A stretch of DNA of 60,850 nt from a virus. The DNA lies in IMG/VR virus record IMGVR_UViG_3300033149_001248, positions 1 to 60,850 of that record. The stretch is one strand, 5' to 3'. This document shows, piece by piece, positions 50,310 to 59,321 of this stretch. The notes below the pieces were generated by a model. It saw only the letters and a list, made by a program, of their open reading frames with translations, was not told the origin of the DNA and did no database searches. Both the position numbers and the translations under genes were made by a program. Within the stretch, counting starts at the first letter, position 1. Every line of letters begins with the position of its first letter.

Positions 50310-50792
50310 TCAGTAGCCGGTGAACATACAGCGAACCAACGTGCCTTCCGCCGTTACGTCGGACACGGCCTCCATAGCCATGAACGGTTCGCACTCGGGG
50401 GTTCCCGTAGTCGTGATCAGCAGACCCGTTCCGTCATCGGGAATAGCCAGGTCGCCGATAGCCACACTATCGCCGGTTCCGGTTCCGGCAGCGCTCCAGA
50501 GCACGTTCAATTCTTCGCCCGGCAACGGAGCGTAAACGAACACTCGGTCGCCGTCTGAGTAGCTGTCCGAGTAGGTTTTGCCCTGAAGCGTATCTTCGAG
50601 CACCACGAAGAACGGCCCCTGAGGCCGGTTTCCGTCGGCGTCACGATTGTACTTTTCAAACACGGGGCGACCGCTCACAAGGTCGGTGGCCTTGATCTGC
50701 ACGATCATACCCGGCTTGAGGGTTCCAGAGGCTTTGCCCTCCAGAAACACGCCTCTGGGGTGAGACGATACCATGATTCCGGTGCCGTACAT
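50310..50792 (-). CDS. Capsid decoration-like protein
   Basis: 160 residues, beta-rich: ASGTLKPGMIVQIKATDLVSG, DRVFVYAPLPGEELNVLW and SVAIGDLAIPDDGTGLL resemble head decoration proteins. Directly before the major capsid gene. AGGAG ribosome site. Confidence 0.7.
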   Translation of the reverse strand: MYGTGIMVSSHPRGVFLEGKASGTLKPGMIVQIKATDLVSGRPVFEKYNRDADGNRPQGPFFVVLEDTLQGKTYSDSYSDGDRVFVYAPLPGEELNVLWSAAGTGTGDSVAIGDLAIPDDGTGLLITTTGTPECEPFMAMEAVSDVTAEGTLVRCMFTGY

Positions 50793-50829
50793 TTGTTGGC
50801 TCCTGTTAGGTTAGAGGTTCGGTTAGGGG

Positions 50830-51189
50830 TCACTTATCTGAGAACACCAAGCTAGGCAACGGCAGGAACGATGCGCGGTCCTGCTCATCCATCTCCCGGT
50901 TGACCGTCGGGGGCGGGGTAGCCGCTCCGGCCCAGTTAGCAACCGGCATCGGTTCCGGTTTCGGTTCCGGCGGAGCAACGGCGTCGAGCAGCTGAACATC
51001 TCGCTCCAGGTCTTCCAGGCTCCGCTCGTTCAATCGCTTAACGTGTTCGGCCTTTTGGGTCTCGTCTTTGACGTTAGCCGTCAACCGCTCGATCAGCTGC
51101 TGCTTTCGCTTGGCCTTTTCGTTACGGGCGAAAGCAATGTCCTCACGGATCGACTCCGGCGCGGCGGCCAACCATTCTTCCTCGGTCAT
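50830..51189 (-). CDS. Scaffold-like protein, C-terminal part
   Basis: 119 residues; helical and charged (NEKAKRKQQLIERLTANVKDETQKAEH), a typical scaffolding protein style. An AAGGAG ribosome site 9 bases before the ATG could allow independent translation. Without the 38-base duplication upstream it would be in frame with the next gene, forming one 223-residue protein. Confidence 0.6.
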   Translation of the reverse strand: MTEEEWLAAAPESIREDIAFARNEKAKRKQQLIERLTANVKDETQKAEHVKRLNERSLEDLERDVQLLDAVAPPEPKPEPMPVANWAGAATPPPTVNREMDEQDRASFLPLPSLVFSDK

Positions 51190-51539
51190 GGGCTTAGTCT
51201 CCTTGGCGTTGCCCGTAGGTTTCTGGGGGGAATCGGTGGGGGCGGGTTCGACGTTCTCCGCCAGCAGCCCCCGGCGGGGGCGGGTTCGACGTTCTCCGCC
51301 AGCAGCCCCCGGCGTTTGGCTTCGCTAAGCAACACCTCATCGCTTAGCTGTTCGGGGGTGAGCGGGGCGGGTTCGCCCTGGTTAGCCGTAGTCTTGGCCT
51401 GGTTCGTCTTCAACGACTTCGCCAAGCGTTTCAGCACGGCGCCGTCCAGCTTACTAAGCAGGGGGCGGTCCGCCTCGGTCCAGCAACAATCATCGTTGCT
51501 GTTCTTGATCAAATAGTCGATCATCTCTTGCTTAGTCAC
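51186..51539 (-). pseudogene. Scaffold-like protein, N-terminal part broken by tandem duplication
   Basis: Starts with GTG at 51539 (CAGGAG upstream). 117 residues, of which the last 40 or so after VEPAP are read in a shifted frame through the second repeat copy (Pro/Arg-rich nonsense-like tail). Deleting one 38-base copy restores continuity with the downstream gene. Could be a true mutation, a sequencing/assembly error, or a tolerated split. Confidence 0.65.
51239..51314. repeat. 38-base tandem duplication causing a frameshift
   Basis: Two exact copies, 51239-51276 and 51277-51314. 38 is not a multiple of three, so the reading frame changes; this explains the two overlapping frames here. 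Confidence 0.95.
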
Positions 51540-51637
51540 GGGGTTTCTCCTGTTTCTGAGGATAGAGGGAAGGTCTTTAGTGGTTTTCTTCGGATTGAAC
51601 TTGAGCCAGGCTTTTCGTACCCGGCTTTTGACGGCCT

Positions 51638-52567
51638 TCAGCTGGTCTCGGGGGATACGTACCTTGCGGCCTCGATAGCCTTTGCTTTGCCTAGAGCAGC
51701 CACGGCCGCGGCTACGTGGGCCTTATCGTGAATCGGTAGTTTCCAGGTCGATGGTTTCTCGGGGTCGGGAACGTAGGCAAACTTATCGGCGGTCAACCGC
51801 TTTCCACCCACCGTCTTAGTCGGGGCGTTGGTACGCATGCCCGTATCAACTAGCTTTTCTCGATTCAACGAGTGGACGTGACTCGGGTCGCCCGCTCGTC
51901 GAACCTTGAAGTCAGCGATCTGATGCATATGGCCGTCCTCCCAATTAGTCCAACCGTAGCCGTCCGGGTCAACGGTTATGGTATGGGCATGATCGTTACT
52001 GGTTCCCGTTCGACCCATAAGTACGGGGCCGGAATTAAACACACCGCAGCCGTCTTTCACGGAACAGGCTCCTACGCTATCGGGGAGCAGGGCTAGGTGG
52101 TCGGGTTGGTAGTCTCGCGCGATAGCCCAATAGGGGGCGTTCGGCGGGGCCGGTTCGTTTCGGGTGAATAGCCCCGTTGATAGCTCGATAGGTTCCCCTT
52201 CGATGAACCGTTGATAGAGGCCCAGTTGCTTGAGTCTCTGCTCGTCAAAGTAACCGTAGGCCCTTAGCCGTCCGTCCGGCTCAACCCAGGGGCGTCGAAC
52301 CATACCCAAACGCACTTCGGCCGGAGCATCACTAGCCGATACGAAAGAGCCGTCTAGAGGGTCACTAGGATGGTTCAGCGTAATCGGCACCCCGTCCCAG
52401 CGACTAACCGAAGCGCGCACCTCATCGGCCGGGTAGTACAAAGGCCCGTGGCTTCCGTTCAACACCCCCGGAACGATCAGGGTCATAGGGGCGACTAGGT
52501 AGCGCTTACCCCGATAGACTACCCGTTTCAAAGACTTACCACTATAGTTGACTACAACCCGTTCCAT
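51638..52567 (-). CDS. Head maturation-type protein (DUF2213-like), possible protease
   Basis: 309 residues. GRLRAYGYFDEQRL, PIELSTGLFTRNEPAPP and YQPDHLALLPDSVGACSVKDGCG are landmarks of the DUF2213 phage family, found where the prohead protease is expected. The middle has His motifs (DHAHTI, GHMHQI, PSHVHSL). C-terminal extension resembles a small KRI-like domain. No ribosome site; see the promoter immediately upstream. Confidence 0.65.
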   Translation of the reverse strand: MERVVVNYSGKSLKRVVYRGKRYLVAPMTLIVPGVLNGSHGPLYYPADEVRASVSRWDGVPITLNHPSDPLDGSFVSASDAPAEVRLGMVRRPWVEPDGRLRAYGYFDEQRLKQLGLYQRFIEGEPIELSTGLFTRNEPAPPNAPYWAIARDYQPDHLALLPDSVGACSVKDGCGVFNSGPVLMGRTGTSNDHAHTITVDPDGYGWTNWEDGHMHQIADFKVRRAGDPSHVHSLNREKLVDTGMRTNAPTKTVGGKRLTADKFAYVPDPEKPSTWKLPIHDKAHVAAAVAALGKAKAIEAARYVSPETS

Positions 52568-52574
52568 ACCATGG

Positions 52575-52602
52575 AGTATAAGGTGCTTCCACCAGGCGTC
52601 AA
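52575..52602 (-). promoter_or_regulatory. Leftward promoter ahead of the head genes
   Basis: Leftward TTGACG (52602-52597), 16 bp, TATACT (52580-52575). The expected start of transcription coincides with the ATG of the head maturation gene, so its mRNA may be leaderless. Likely boosts capsid gene expression. Confidence 0.7.
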
Positions 52603-52650
52603 AGGTTTCTTCACCGACTTTTAACCCCCTAGATTAGCGTTAGAGGATTA

Positions 52651-52929
52651 TCAATCCGGTTCCGACCGACTAATGAGCATCACTAGTCGATACGTAGATT
52701 GACGCCTAGCCCCATGGTATTCGCAGAGAATATCCAACCCGTAGGGCCGTATCCGAGAACGTAGTTGGCTTAGGTGTACCTTTAGACTTTCCGCCCCGCT
52801 ATTAGGATCATACAGACATCGAATCAACTCCCGCCTATAGTGACTTTCGCCGTCCAGCAGGACCTCTAGTAGCCTTCGCTGAGTAGGCGATAGCCGCTCT
52901 AATCCCCTTAGCTCGATCCGTATGCTCAT
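52651..52929 (-). CDS. Winged-helix DNA-binding protein (OmpR C-domain-like)
   Basis: 92 residues. LSPTQRRLLEVLLDGESHYRRELIRCLY, then ESLKVHLSQLRSRIRPYGLDIL matches the response-regulator winged-helix, without a receiver domain. Likely a transcription regulator of late genes; ATGA overlap with the acetyltransferase gene. Confidence 0.75.
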   Translation of the reverse strand: MSIRIELRGLERLSPTQRRLLEVLLDGESHYRRELIRCLYDPNSGAESLKVHLSQLRSRIRPYGLDILCEYHGARRQSTYRLVMLISRSEPD

Positions 52930-53417
52930 CCCGCCGTTCCCCTCATCCTACGGTTTAACCGCTCCCTCCACATAGGATACTCCAAACGGTACTCATCATC
53001 TTCCCCCGTCACTTTCGCCCTACGCACCCCCGTAGCCCAGAACCCTACGCTAGACAGGAACAGCTGGACCCCTAGCAACCGCTCCGGCACGTAGGCCACG
53101 ATACCTTCCACCCCCCGTTCCGACGCTTTCAAAATCAACCGCCGTATCAGCACCGTTCCGCAGCCCCTTCGCCGATACTTCGGGTCAATCACTATCCGCT
53201 CTAGTCGTACCCACCGTTTCGCCCCTTCCCAAGTCGGCCGATAGACCAGATAGCCGACCGCCACGCCCCCTACTTCCATCACCGACCCGTTCGCCCCGAT
53301 AGGTCTTAGAGCGCGGCGCAACCGCTTCATATCCCAGGGGTCATCCGTTCCCCGTCGCTCGATGTCTAGAATACGCTCGATATGCCTTCGGTTGAACTTC
53401 GGTTGCTGTAGTTGCAT
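52926..53417 (-). CDS. GNAT acetyltransferase (RimI-like)
   Basis: 163 residues. VGYLVYRPTWEGAKRWVRLERIVIDPKYRRRGCGTVLIRRL holds motif A with RRxGxG acetyl-CoA binding; later LSSVGFWATG. Might acetylate a protein N-terminus, or an amine on modified DNA; substrate unknown. Confidence 0.85.
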   Translation of the reverse strand: MQLQQPKFNRRHIERILDIERRGTDDPWDMKRLRRALRPIGANGSVMEVGGVAVGYLVYRPTWEGAKRWVRLERIVIDPKYRRRGCGTVLIRRLILKASERGVEGIVAYVPERLLGVQLFLSSVGFWATGVRRAKVTGEDDEYRLEYPMWRERLNRRMRGTAG

Positions 53418-53449
53418 AGCTTCCCTCCGTGACCCACGCCATTAGAATC

Positions 53450-54523
53450 CTAGACCAACCGATCTGCCCCCAGCCATCGGCTTTTCTCCAATCCCCCTTC
53501 CGGCTCGACGCTGCGCAATACCCGCCCCCGGATACCCCGGCGGGTGGCTACCCGGCCTTTGACTTTTCCTTCGCCTACGTAGGCCGGGATCCAAGCGCAG
53601 CGACATTGAGGGTGACGGGGAATCATCCCCCTCGCCTCGTGAATCGGAAGCGTTACCCCGTCTAGCGCAGTACAGAGGGGGCAGGTCCGCCCATCCTTCG
53701 TAATCTCCCATTCGACCATAACCCCTACCCGATCAACCCCTAGGGCCTCTAGACCGTCTAGTTGGCCTTCGGCGTGCGCCCGTATGATCTCCGTTCGTGC
53801 GATGATAACGGCCCGGCGTTTTCCAATCCCGTCGATCTGCTCTTTGATAGCGCGGGCTATCGTTTTCGGATTCTGACCAGCCACTAGCCCGTCGGCCAAT
53901 ACCCGTTTGACCGTAGTAGCCATGGCTTGAGTAGCCCCTTTAAGGTCCATGAACGTTCGAGCCGCTAGCGTCTTTACCCGCTCGACGGCTATGGGCTGTC
54001 CGAAAGCCATCTCCAAAAAGTCTTCCCTCGTTCCGTAGTACCACTCTAATGGAGCGTCGGTCCCATAGGCTTTGACGCGCTGCATACGATGTACGTCATC
54101 AAACGCTCGACCCATCCCCTTTCGGTAGCCCTCTTCAACGTAGGCTTGCCAGTAGTCTTGGTCAACGAGAACATCCCTCGATATTCTAGATTCCAACCAC
54201 CGTTCAAACTCCGCTAGCTGCTCGGGGGTAGTAGCGAACTGCCAACGGGTGTGGGTTACCAGGCCGAAGGCGTTTTCCTCGACTATTAGCTGATCGATGG
54301 CTTGCTTTAGCCGATCAAACCGCCGTCTTAGGTCGGCCACCATTCGTCTTCGCAACCCACTGGTCCTACTCGGATCAACCTGTAGGGGGTTGAGGTTCTG
54401 GGCTAGGATAGCACGGGCTTGGCGCAAGGCCCGTTCCTTAGCCCTAGGCCCTGTGTAGCAATAGCCGTGCCTTCCCCACTTCCAACCGGGTTTTCCGTCA
54501 CGTTGGCATCTCATCAACGGCAT
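53450..54523 (-). CDS. Phage head morphogenesis protein (Mu F/SPP1 gp7-like)
   Basis: 357 residues. Helical N-terminal part, then the conserved RAVIIARTEIIRAHAEGQLDGLEALGV, WEITKDGRTCPLCTALDG, IPRHPQCRCAWIPAY. Minor head protein associated with the portal. Basic C-terminal tail. Confidence 0.9.
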   Translation of the reverse strand: MPLMRCQRDGKPGWKWGRHGYCYTGPRAKERALRQARAILAQNLNPLQVDPSRTSGLRRRMVADLRRRFDRLKQAIDQLIVEENAFGLVTHTRWQFATTPEQLAEFERWLESRISRDVLVDQDYWQAYVEEGYRKGMGRAFDDVHRMQRVKAYGTDAPLEWYYGTREDFLEMAFGQPIAVERVKTLAARTFMDLKGATQAMATTVKRVLADGLVAGQNPKTIARAIKEQIDGIGKRRAVIIARTEIIRAHAEGQLDGLEALGVDRVGVMVEWEITKDGRTCPLCTALDGVTLPIHEARGMIPRHPQCRCAWIPAYVGEGKVKGRVATRRGIRGRVLRSVEPEGGLEKSRWLGADRLV

Positions 54524-54533
54524 AGGTTTGCTC

Positions 54534-54869
54534 CTAAACAGCGCCCGGTCGGCGTCCGTTGTAGCGGCGGTCTTGACGAATGATCCGCACCATCACGGGC
54601 GGTAGCTCATGGACCATCCGCCTTTGGCGTTCTTCGGGAGTCCACCCCTCTTGAATCTCCAGGCATCGTTTGCGTATCTCGTCAGGCGTAGGCAAATACA
54701 CCGAGCTACTTTTGTTTAACAACCCGGTGATCTGACGGGGAGTCAACTGAAACCTCTTGGCAATCTCTAGAATCGAGACCCCCGCCTGACGCAGCTTAAC
54801 GACCTGCTCCCGCTGTTCTTCCGTGAGCTTAGGCTTCCGGTTCTTCCGGTTGCTTCGGTTCCGGCTCAT
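54534..54869 (-). CDS. Helix-turn-helix protein between portal and head genes
   Basis: 111 residues. TEEQREQVVKLRQAGVSILEIAKRFQLTPRQITGLLN is a Hin/Sigma-like helix-turn-helix. Basic tail (MSRNRSNRKNRKPK). Overlaps the portal end by 41 bases in another frame. Perhaps a regulator or DNA-contacting neck factor. Confidence 0.7.
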   Translation of the reverse strand: MSRNRSNRKNRKPKLTEEQREQVVKLRQAGVSILEIAKRFQLTPRQITGLLNKSSSVYLPTPDEIRKRCLEIQEGWTPEERQRRMVHELPPVMVRIIRQDRRYNGRRPGAV

Positions 54870-56322
54870 TGTCCTCCATTCCTTCCACGGCTCCAGCTAG
54901 AATCGTCTGCGCTTCCTCTTCACCAAGACCCAAGAACCGAGTCAGATAGTCAATCGGCGGAATCAGGGCATCGACTTCGCCCGCCACGTACTTAGCCAGG
55001 GCGTTGGTCTTAACCTCAGCCACCTTTGCTTTTTCCAACTCGGTTAGAGCGTCAATGTCTGGCCAGTACACTCGATAGCCGTCTTTAGGCTCGGGGAGCA
55101 CGCGGAGCGCGATTAGCCGATTGATAAACGGCACAATCACCCTTGGCGTTAGATAACGGGAACGGCGTTCCTGTAGTCTATCGTTCCAAGTGGTCTGGTC
55201 TTGGCTTGAGGCTAACTCCCCCCGCTCCGATCCCAGAAAGATTCGCTTAGGAATACCCAGCTTGATGCAGATAGCGTTCAAGTCGGCCTCGATATGAGGC
55301 GTGGGATCAACGACGGTCGGCGCCAGAGGGCGGGCGGTCATGCCCATGAGGGTTAGATACCGCTGGAGACCTTCGCCGTAGTTTTCCATCATGTCCCGTA
55401 GGCTTTCAACGTCCACGGCTACATCGCCCCCTAGCTGCGGGTGAGTTTCCAGCGATAGGCCGAAGAACGCTCCGCGCCAGTACATCTCCGGGGCACTGCC
55501 GTAGAGTTTCCGCAGATTAAGGACGTGGTTCAGAACTGGCTGGAGCCTAGGTACCCCGAACACTTCGCTAGAACCTAGATTATCCGCTACGTGAACAACT
55601 CTGGTCCAGTGTACGGTTCGCGTAGCGATGTCGAGGCCCTGGCCCTGTTTGTCCTGGGCTTCGATTGTAGCGAAGCTAACCTGGTACTCTAGGGGCTGCC
55701 CGTATCGGGGGCTGGTCGGATCAGTAACATACTTAGCAACTTGAACCAACGACTCATCGAACACTCTCAAATAGAGCAACCGCCGTTGGCTTCCCGAACG
55801 GGATAGCTCCCCCGTCATCGGGTCCAACCCATCGGCCGGTTCGCGCAGGTCTCGACCGTCATCCAGGCCCAACAGCAGGACACCAAAACTGCCGATACCT
55901 GACATGACATCAAGCCGTTGAAGAATCTCCCAAATCGCGTAGGATTCTTCGCTCTGGTACCAGTTAACCCCGCCCCCTAGCCCCCTAGCTAAATCTTTCC
56001 AGGCCCCCTCAAAGACCGTTTCCCGATTCACGTCTTCGTCTTCGTAAACCGACGGTTGAACCCGCCAGCTTTCCATGGGCAGCACTTCGACTACCCGCGC
56101 AGCTACAGCCCATCGGTCGTACAACCGCCGATACTCTTGAGGGGATACGGCGTCGGGATAACCGCATTCCTTGTCGATGTCCCGCCGGGGGTCCGGCTCG
56201 TATGTCCGGTCGATAGCCGCGCGGCTCAACGTAGTAGCGTTGAGCGCTTGGGCTAGTTGGTTAATCAAAATCGGGTCTCGGAACCCGGCGTAAGAGGAAC
56301 GTTCGTGCGCAACGTCAATCAT
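54829..56322 (-). CDS. Portal protein (DUF1073-like)
   Basis: 497 residues. PQEYRRLYDRWAVAARVVEVLPMESWR, MSGIGSFGVLLLGLDDGRD, GVPRLQPVLNHVLNLRKLYGS and ELASSQDQTTWNDRLQERRSRYL are typical of this portal family. Ring at the packaging vertex. C-terminus Glu/Pro-rich. Confidence 0.9.
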   Translation of the reverse strand: MIDVAHERSSYAGFRDPILINQLAQALNATTLSRAAIDRTYEPDPRRDIDKECGYPDAVSPQEYRRLYDRWAVAARVVEVLPMESWRVQPSVYEDEDVNRETVFEGAWKDLARGLGGGVNWYQSEESYAIWEILQRLDVMSGIGSFGVLLLGLDDGRDLREPADGLDPMTGELSRSGSQRRLLYLRVFDESLVQVAKYVTDPTSPRYGQPLEYQVSFATIEAQDKQGQGLDIATRTVHWTRVVHVADNLGSSEVFGVPRLQPVLNHVLNLRKLYGSAPEMYWRGAFFGLSLETHPQLGGDVAVDVESLRDMMENYGEGLQRYLTLMGMTARPLAPTVVDPTPHIEADLNAICIKLGIPKRIFLGSERGELASSQDQTTWNDRLQERRSRYLTPRVIVPFINRLIALRVLPEPKDGYRVYWPDIDALTELEKAKVAEVKTNALAKYVAGEVDALIPPIDYLTRFLGLGEEEAQTILAGAVEGMEDNEPEPKQPEEPEA

Positions 56323-56866
56323 CGGCTAGCTCCTGTAACTGGTTTTGGCAGTGCTCGATGTCCGCTTTTAGCCACTCTAGCCGTTGCTCGATAGCCAACC
56401 AATCTACGTTTTCGACGGTTCCCCAACCGGCGGTTCGGCCGTCCGGGGATTGGGTGGTTCCGTCGGCGGAACCCGGCCAACGGGTTCGCTGCTGCAACGG
56501 CGCGCTCTTGGTTGCCTGTAGGGCTTTGAGCGCCATGTAACGCCCCCTAAGCAAATTATACTCCCGTTTTACAATGCTCAACCGCCGACGCCAGTATATC
56601 CGGCTCAACGCCTTCGCCCGTTCGGGCGATTCTGGGGGAAACTCCGGCCCGGCGTAGCTCGTTAGGCTGTACTGCCAACCGTCGGGAAACAATAGCTTCC
56701 CGGCCCAGACAACGGGATGTAGCCCGTGAATCGAACAAAACCGCTCGAAGTAGGCCCTCCAATCTAGTCGGGGAACGACCCCGGTGGTAGGGTCGGTTAG
56801 CTGGCGGATTAGCCCCCGCAGGTTTACCCGCCTACGTCGTTTCAGGTCTCTAACTACTCGTCTCAT
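56315..56866 (-). CDS. Unknown protein between large terminase and portal
   Basis: 183 residues from MRRVVRDLKRRRR (GGGAG 8 bases upstream; ATGA overlap with terminase). Basic N-terminus, Trp/Tyr-rich centre, a low-complexity link near 125-150, and a helical end (LEWLKADIEHCQNQLQELADD). Function unknown; possibly packaging-related. Confidence 0.7.
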   Translation of the reverse strand: MRRVVRDLKRRRRVNLRGLIRQLTDPTTGVVPRLDWRAYFERFCSIHGLHPVVWAGKLLFPDGWQYSLTSYAGPEFPPESPERAKALSRIYWRRRLSIVKREYNLLRGRYMALKALQATKSAPLQQRTRWPGSADGTTQSPDGRTAGWGTVENVDWLAIEQRLEWLKADIEHCQNQLQELADD

Positions 56867-58449
56867 CGGATAGCTCCCGCTACTGGACGAACGGCCTTTG
56901 AGGCACCGCTCTGAGCCCATACAGCCAACGTTAGAGCGTCCGCTTCATCTGGGCTATGCCCTACTAGGTCTGTGAGACTGGGCCGATTAGAGCCTTGCTT
57001 TCGGGTCTTCGGTAGAATCACTAGCCTACCCTCTTCATCATAGGTCAGAGGGATCACGGATAGCTGACGGCGCAATTCTCCGTACTGGCGGGGGATAGCA
57101 AACGGTTGACCGCTAGAGGGGTCTAGCCGTTGCCGTAGGGTGCCGTACAACTGGCCCCGCCGGTTGACGTAAGCGTAACGGGCCTCATCGGCTAGCCGTC
57201 GGTCCTTCAACGGCATGCGACCCGCTCGACGTTCGGGGGTCGCCGACTCGCCAAATCCTACGGTTCGCACCCCCTGGTAGCCTAGCGCGCGTAGCCGGTC
57301 GGCGTGTTGCTTACCGCCACCGCCCCGGTCGAATACGATGTCCGTTGGGCTGATGTTCCAACGTCGAGCCAAAGCTATCGTTTGATTGACTACCTGTACG
57401 GTGTCCGGGGTTCGCTGGGCTATTAGCTCGACTAGCCCATATTCCGAACAGATAGCCCAAGCCGTCTTGTCTCCCCCTTCGGCGCTATCTACTCCCATGG
57501 TTAGTCGCCCCCGCCGTAGTCCGTTTGGTCCTAACCGCTCCGCTATCTCAGCTGACTTTTCAAGCCATTCAGGCGGGAACATCTTAACCTCTGCCCCCTC
57601 GTAAAACTCCGCCCGGTGGCTGACGGCTTTCTGAATCTCATCCCAGAGTAGTTGTTCCCGTTGATACTCATCCCAAATCTTGACCCCTGGTACAAGTATC
57701 CGCCCGCTAGGTTTCTTCCCTTGGGCTATTTCAAGACGGGCTAGCCGAATATTCGGGCTATCTTCGGCCGTAATCCGAATCACTTTGCGGTAGTAGTAGT
57801 CACCGTCTTTGGCTGGTATGTCTCCGCCTGGGATACCCCTAGCCGGGTCGCCCGCAATCGCCCGTTTGAAAAAGTTTTCGCAGGGCCAGGTATTCCCGAT
57901 GATCAGCTTCCGGTGCGCCCAGGTATCGCACTTTTTGTAGTAGTCGTCAGGAACCGATGAGCTTTCGTCTGAAACGAATAGGGTCATCGGTCTTCCGTCC
58001 GGGGGCATAGCAATGTGGTGCCCTTGCATAGCCGCGATTCGGTCGGGGCTAGCAACCATCCCCTTGACATAGCTGAGCGGGCACTCCTGGCCTTTGTATA
58101 TCCGCCGTAATTCCCGGCTAAGAACGATTAGCGGTCCGCCTTCATCGACTCGGAGCGGGTAGGCACTCTCAGCGATGAACCGATGAATCTCACCCCACAG
58201 TACGTCTAGGTGATCGTCTTTCGCGCTAGTTGTAACGATTCGGCAGGGCACCCTAGTGAGGAAAAACCAGAGAACGATGAACGCTGAAACGAAGTCTTTA
58301 CCTAGCTTGTTCCCCGCCGCTACAACCGTCTCGTTATTCCTCTGCACAGAGTAGATGATCTGCTCTTGCTGCTTGTAGAACCGTATGTGTGGCCATAGTT
58401 TCTTCGCTAGTTGTAGCGGGTCAACCTCTTTAGGCCGTCCGTTGCTCAT
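56863..58449 (-). CDS. Terminase large subunit
   Basis: 528 residues from MSNGRPKE, chosen because its ATGA overlaps the upstream gene's stop. ATPase: Walker A-like VVAAGNKLGKDFVS, Walker B MTLFVSDESSS. Nuclease: LTMGVDSAEGGDKTAWA, DIVFDRGGGG and SPDEADALTLAV supply the acidic residues. Packages DNA with the small subunit and portal. Confidence 0.95.
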   Translation of the reverse strand: MSNGRPKEVDPLQLAKKLWPHIRFYKQQEQIIYSVQRNNETVVAAGNKLGKDFVSAFIVLWFFLTRVPCRIVTTSAKDDHLDVLWGEIHRFIAESAYPLRVDEGGPLIVLSRELRRIYKGQECPLSYVKGMVASPDRIAAMQGHHIAMPPDGRPMTLFVSDESSSVPDDYYKKCDTWAHRKLIIGNTWPCENFFKRAIAGDPARGIPGGDIPAKDGDYYYRKVIRITAEDSPNIRLARLEIAQGKKPSGRILVPGVKIWDEYQREQLLWDEIQKAVSHRAEFYEGAEVKMFPPEWLEKSAEIAERLGPNGLRRGRLTMGVDSAEGGDKTAWAICSEYGLVELIAQRTPDTVQVVNQTIALARRWNISPTDIVFDRGGGGKQHADRLRALGYQGVRTVGFGESATPERRAGRMPLKDRRLADEARYAYVNRRGQLYGTLRQRLDPSSGQPFAIPRQYGELRRQLSVIPLTYDEEGRLVILPKTRKQGSNRPSLTDLVGHSPDEADALTLAVWAQSGASKAVRPVAGAIR

Positions 58450-59321
58450 AGCAAATCCTTTGCTGTTTCGGCTACCTTCGGATGAACATATAGGCATTCT
58501 ACCCTAGGTTGTTTTCGCTTCGCAGCCCCTCGTCCTTGAATCTCAGTTAGCCGGGTACGAGCGGCCACGCTACAAACCGTATTCCAGCGCTTTACTACCC
58601 AGCCCGCATCTACTAACGGTCGGTAAACCGGGTGCTCATAGGCGCTTAAAACCGCTGCGCCCTTTAATGTCAGTAGCGACTCGGTTAACGATTCATGATC
58701 GCTTACTGTTAGCTCATGCGAGTACACCGATCCCTTCCTAGTCGTTAGTACGTATGGAGGGTCGCAATAGAACAAGGTTTTAGGCGTATCATAGCTCTTT
58801 AAGACCGAACGAAAATCGCTGCACTCAATTTGAACTCGCTGGAAACGGGCGTGTACTTCGGGTAACCCTTCGATAGTCGATAACCAAGCGCTAACGGTCT
58901 TAGGCATCCTCCGGGTAATAGTTGATACCGAGTAGCCCCAGCTATGCCCAAAATTTCCGCCGAATGATTGACGGGCAACTACAAACCACATAGCGACTCG
59001 CTTAACCAGATCAGTTTGCTTCGACCAGTTAACTCGGCAATCGCAATATAGCTTTCGGCTATAGGGAAGCACGGCCACTCGACGGTAAAATTGATGAAAC
59101 AATTTAGGGTCGGATATTACGGTGAAGAAGTCGTATAACCCCCGGTCTATATCGTTATACACTTCCATCCCAACCGGGTCTTTCGATAGCAACAAACTAG
59201 CTCCGCCCCCGAACGGCTCGACGTAGGTTTGGTGGGGCCATCGTTCTAGAATCGGCACTATTTTGCTTACCATCTGACCCTTTCCCCCTACCCAAAGCAG
59301 TGGTCCTCGGAGTTTACGCAT
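58446..59321 (-). CDS. Dam-like N6-adenine DNA methyltransferase
   Basis: 291 residues. LLWVGGKGQMVSKIVPIL (motif X/GGK), TYVEPFGGGASLLLSKDPVG (motif I) and TLFYCDPPYVLTT (motif IV, DPPY) define the D12 class. Inserted between the terminase subunits, overlapping both by 4-8 bases. Likely protects DNA or marks packaging substrate. Confidence 0.9.
   Translation of the reverse strand: MRKLRGPLLWVGGKGQMVSKIVPILERWPHQTYVEPFGGGASLLLSKDPVGMEVYNDIDRGLYDFFTVISDPKLFHQFYRRVAVLPYSRKLYCDCRVNWSKQTDLVKRVAMWFVVARQSFGGNFGHSWGYSVSTITRRMPKTVSAWLSTIEGLPEVHARFQRVQIECSDFRSVLKSYDTPKTLFYCDPPYVLTTRKGSVYSHELTVSDHESLTESLLTLKGAAVLSAYEHPVYRPLVDAGWVVKRWNTVCSVAARTRLTEIQGRGAAKRKQPRVECLYVHPKVAETAKDLL

Noticed and set aside
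49339-50316. 325-codon rightward frame opposite the major capsid gene
   Set aside because: Antisense shadow of a highly biased gene; capsid frame has correct neighbours and motifs.
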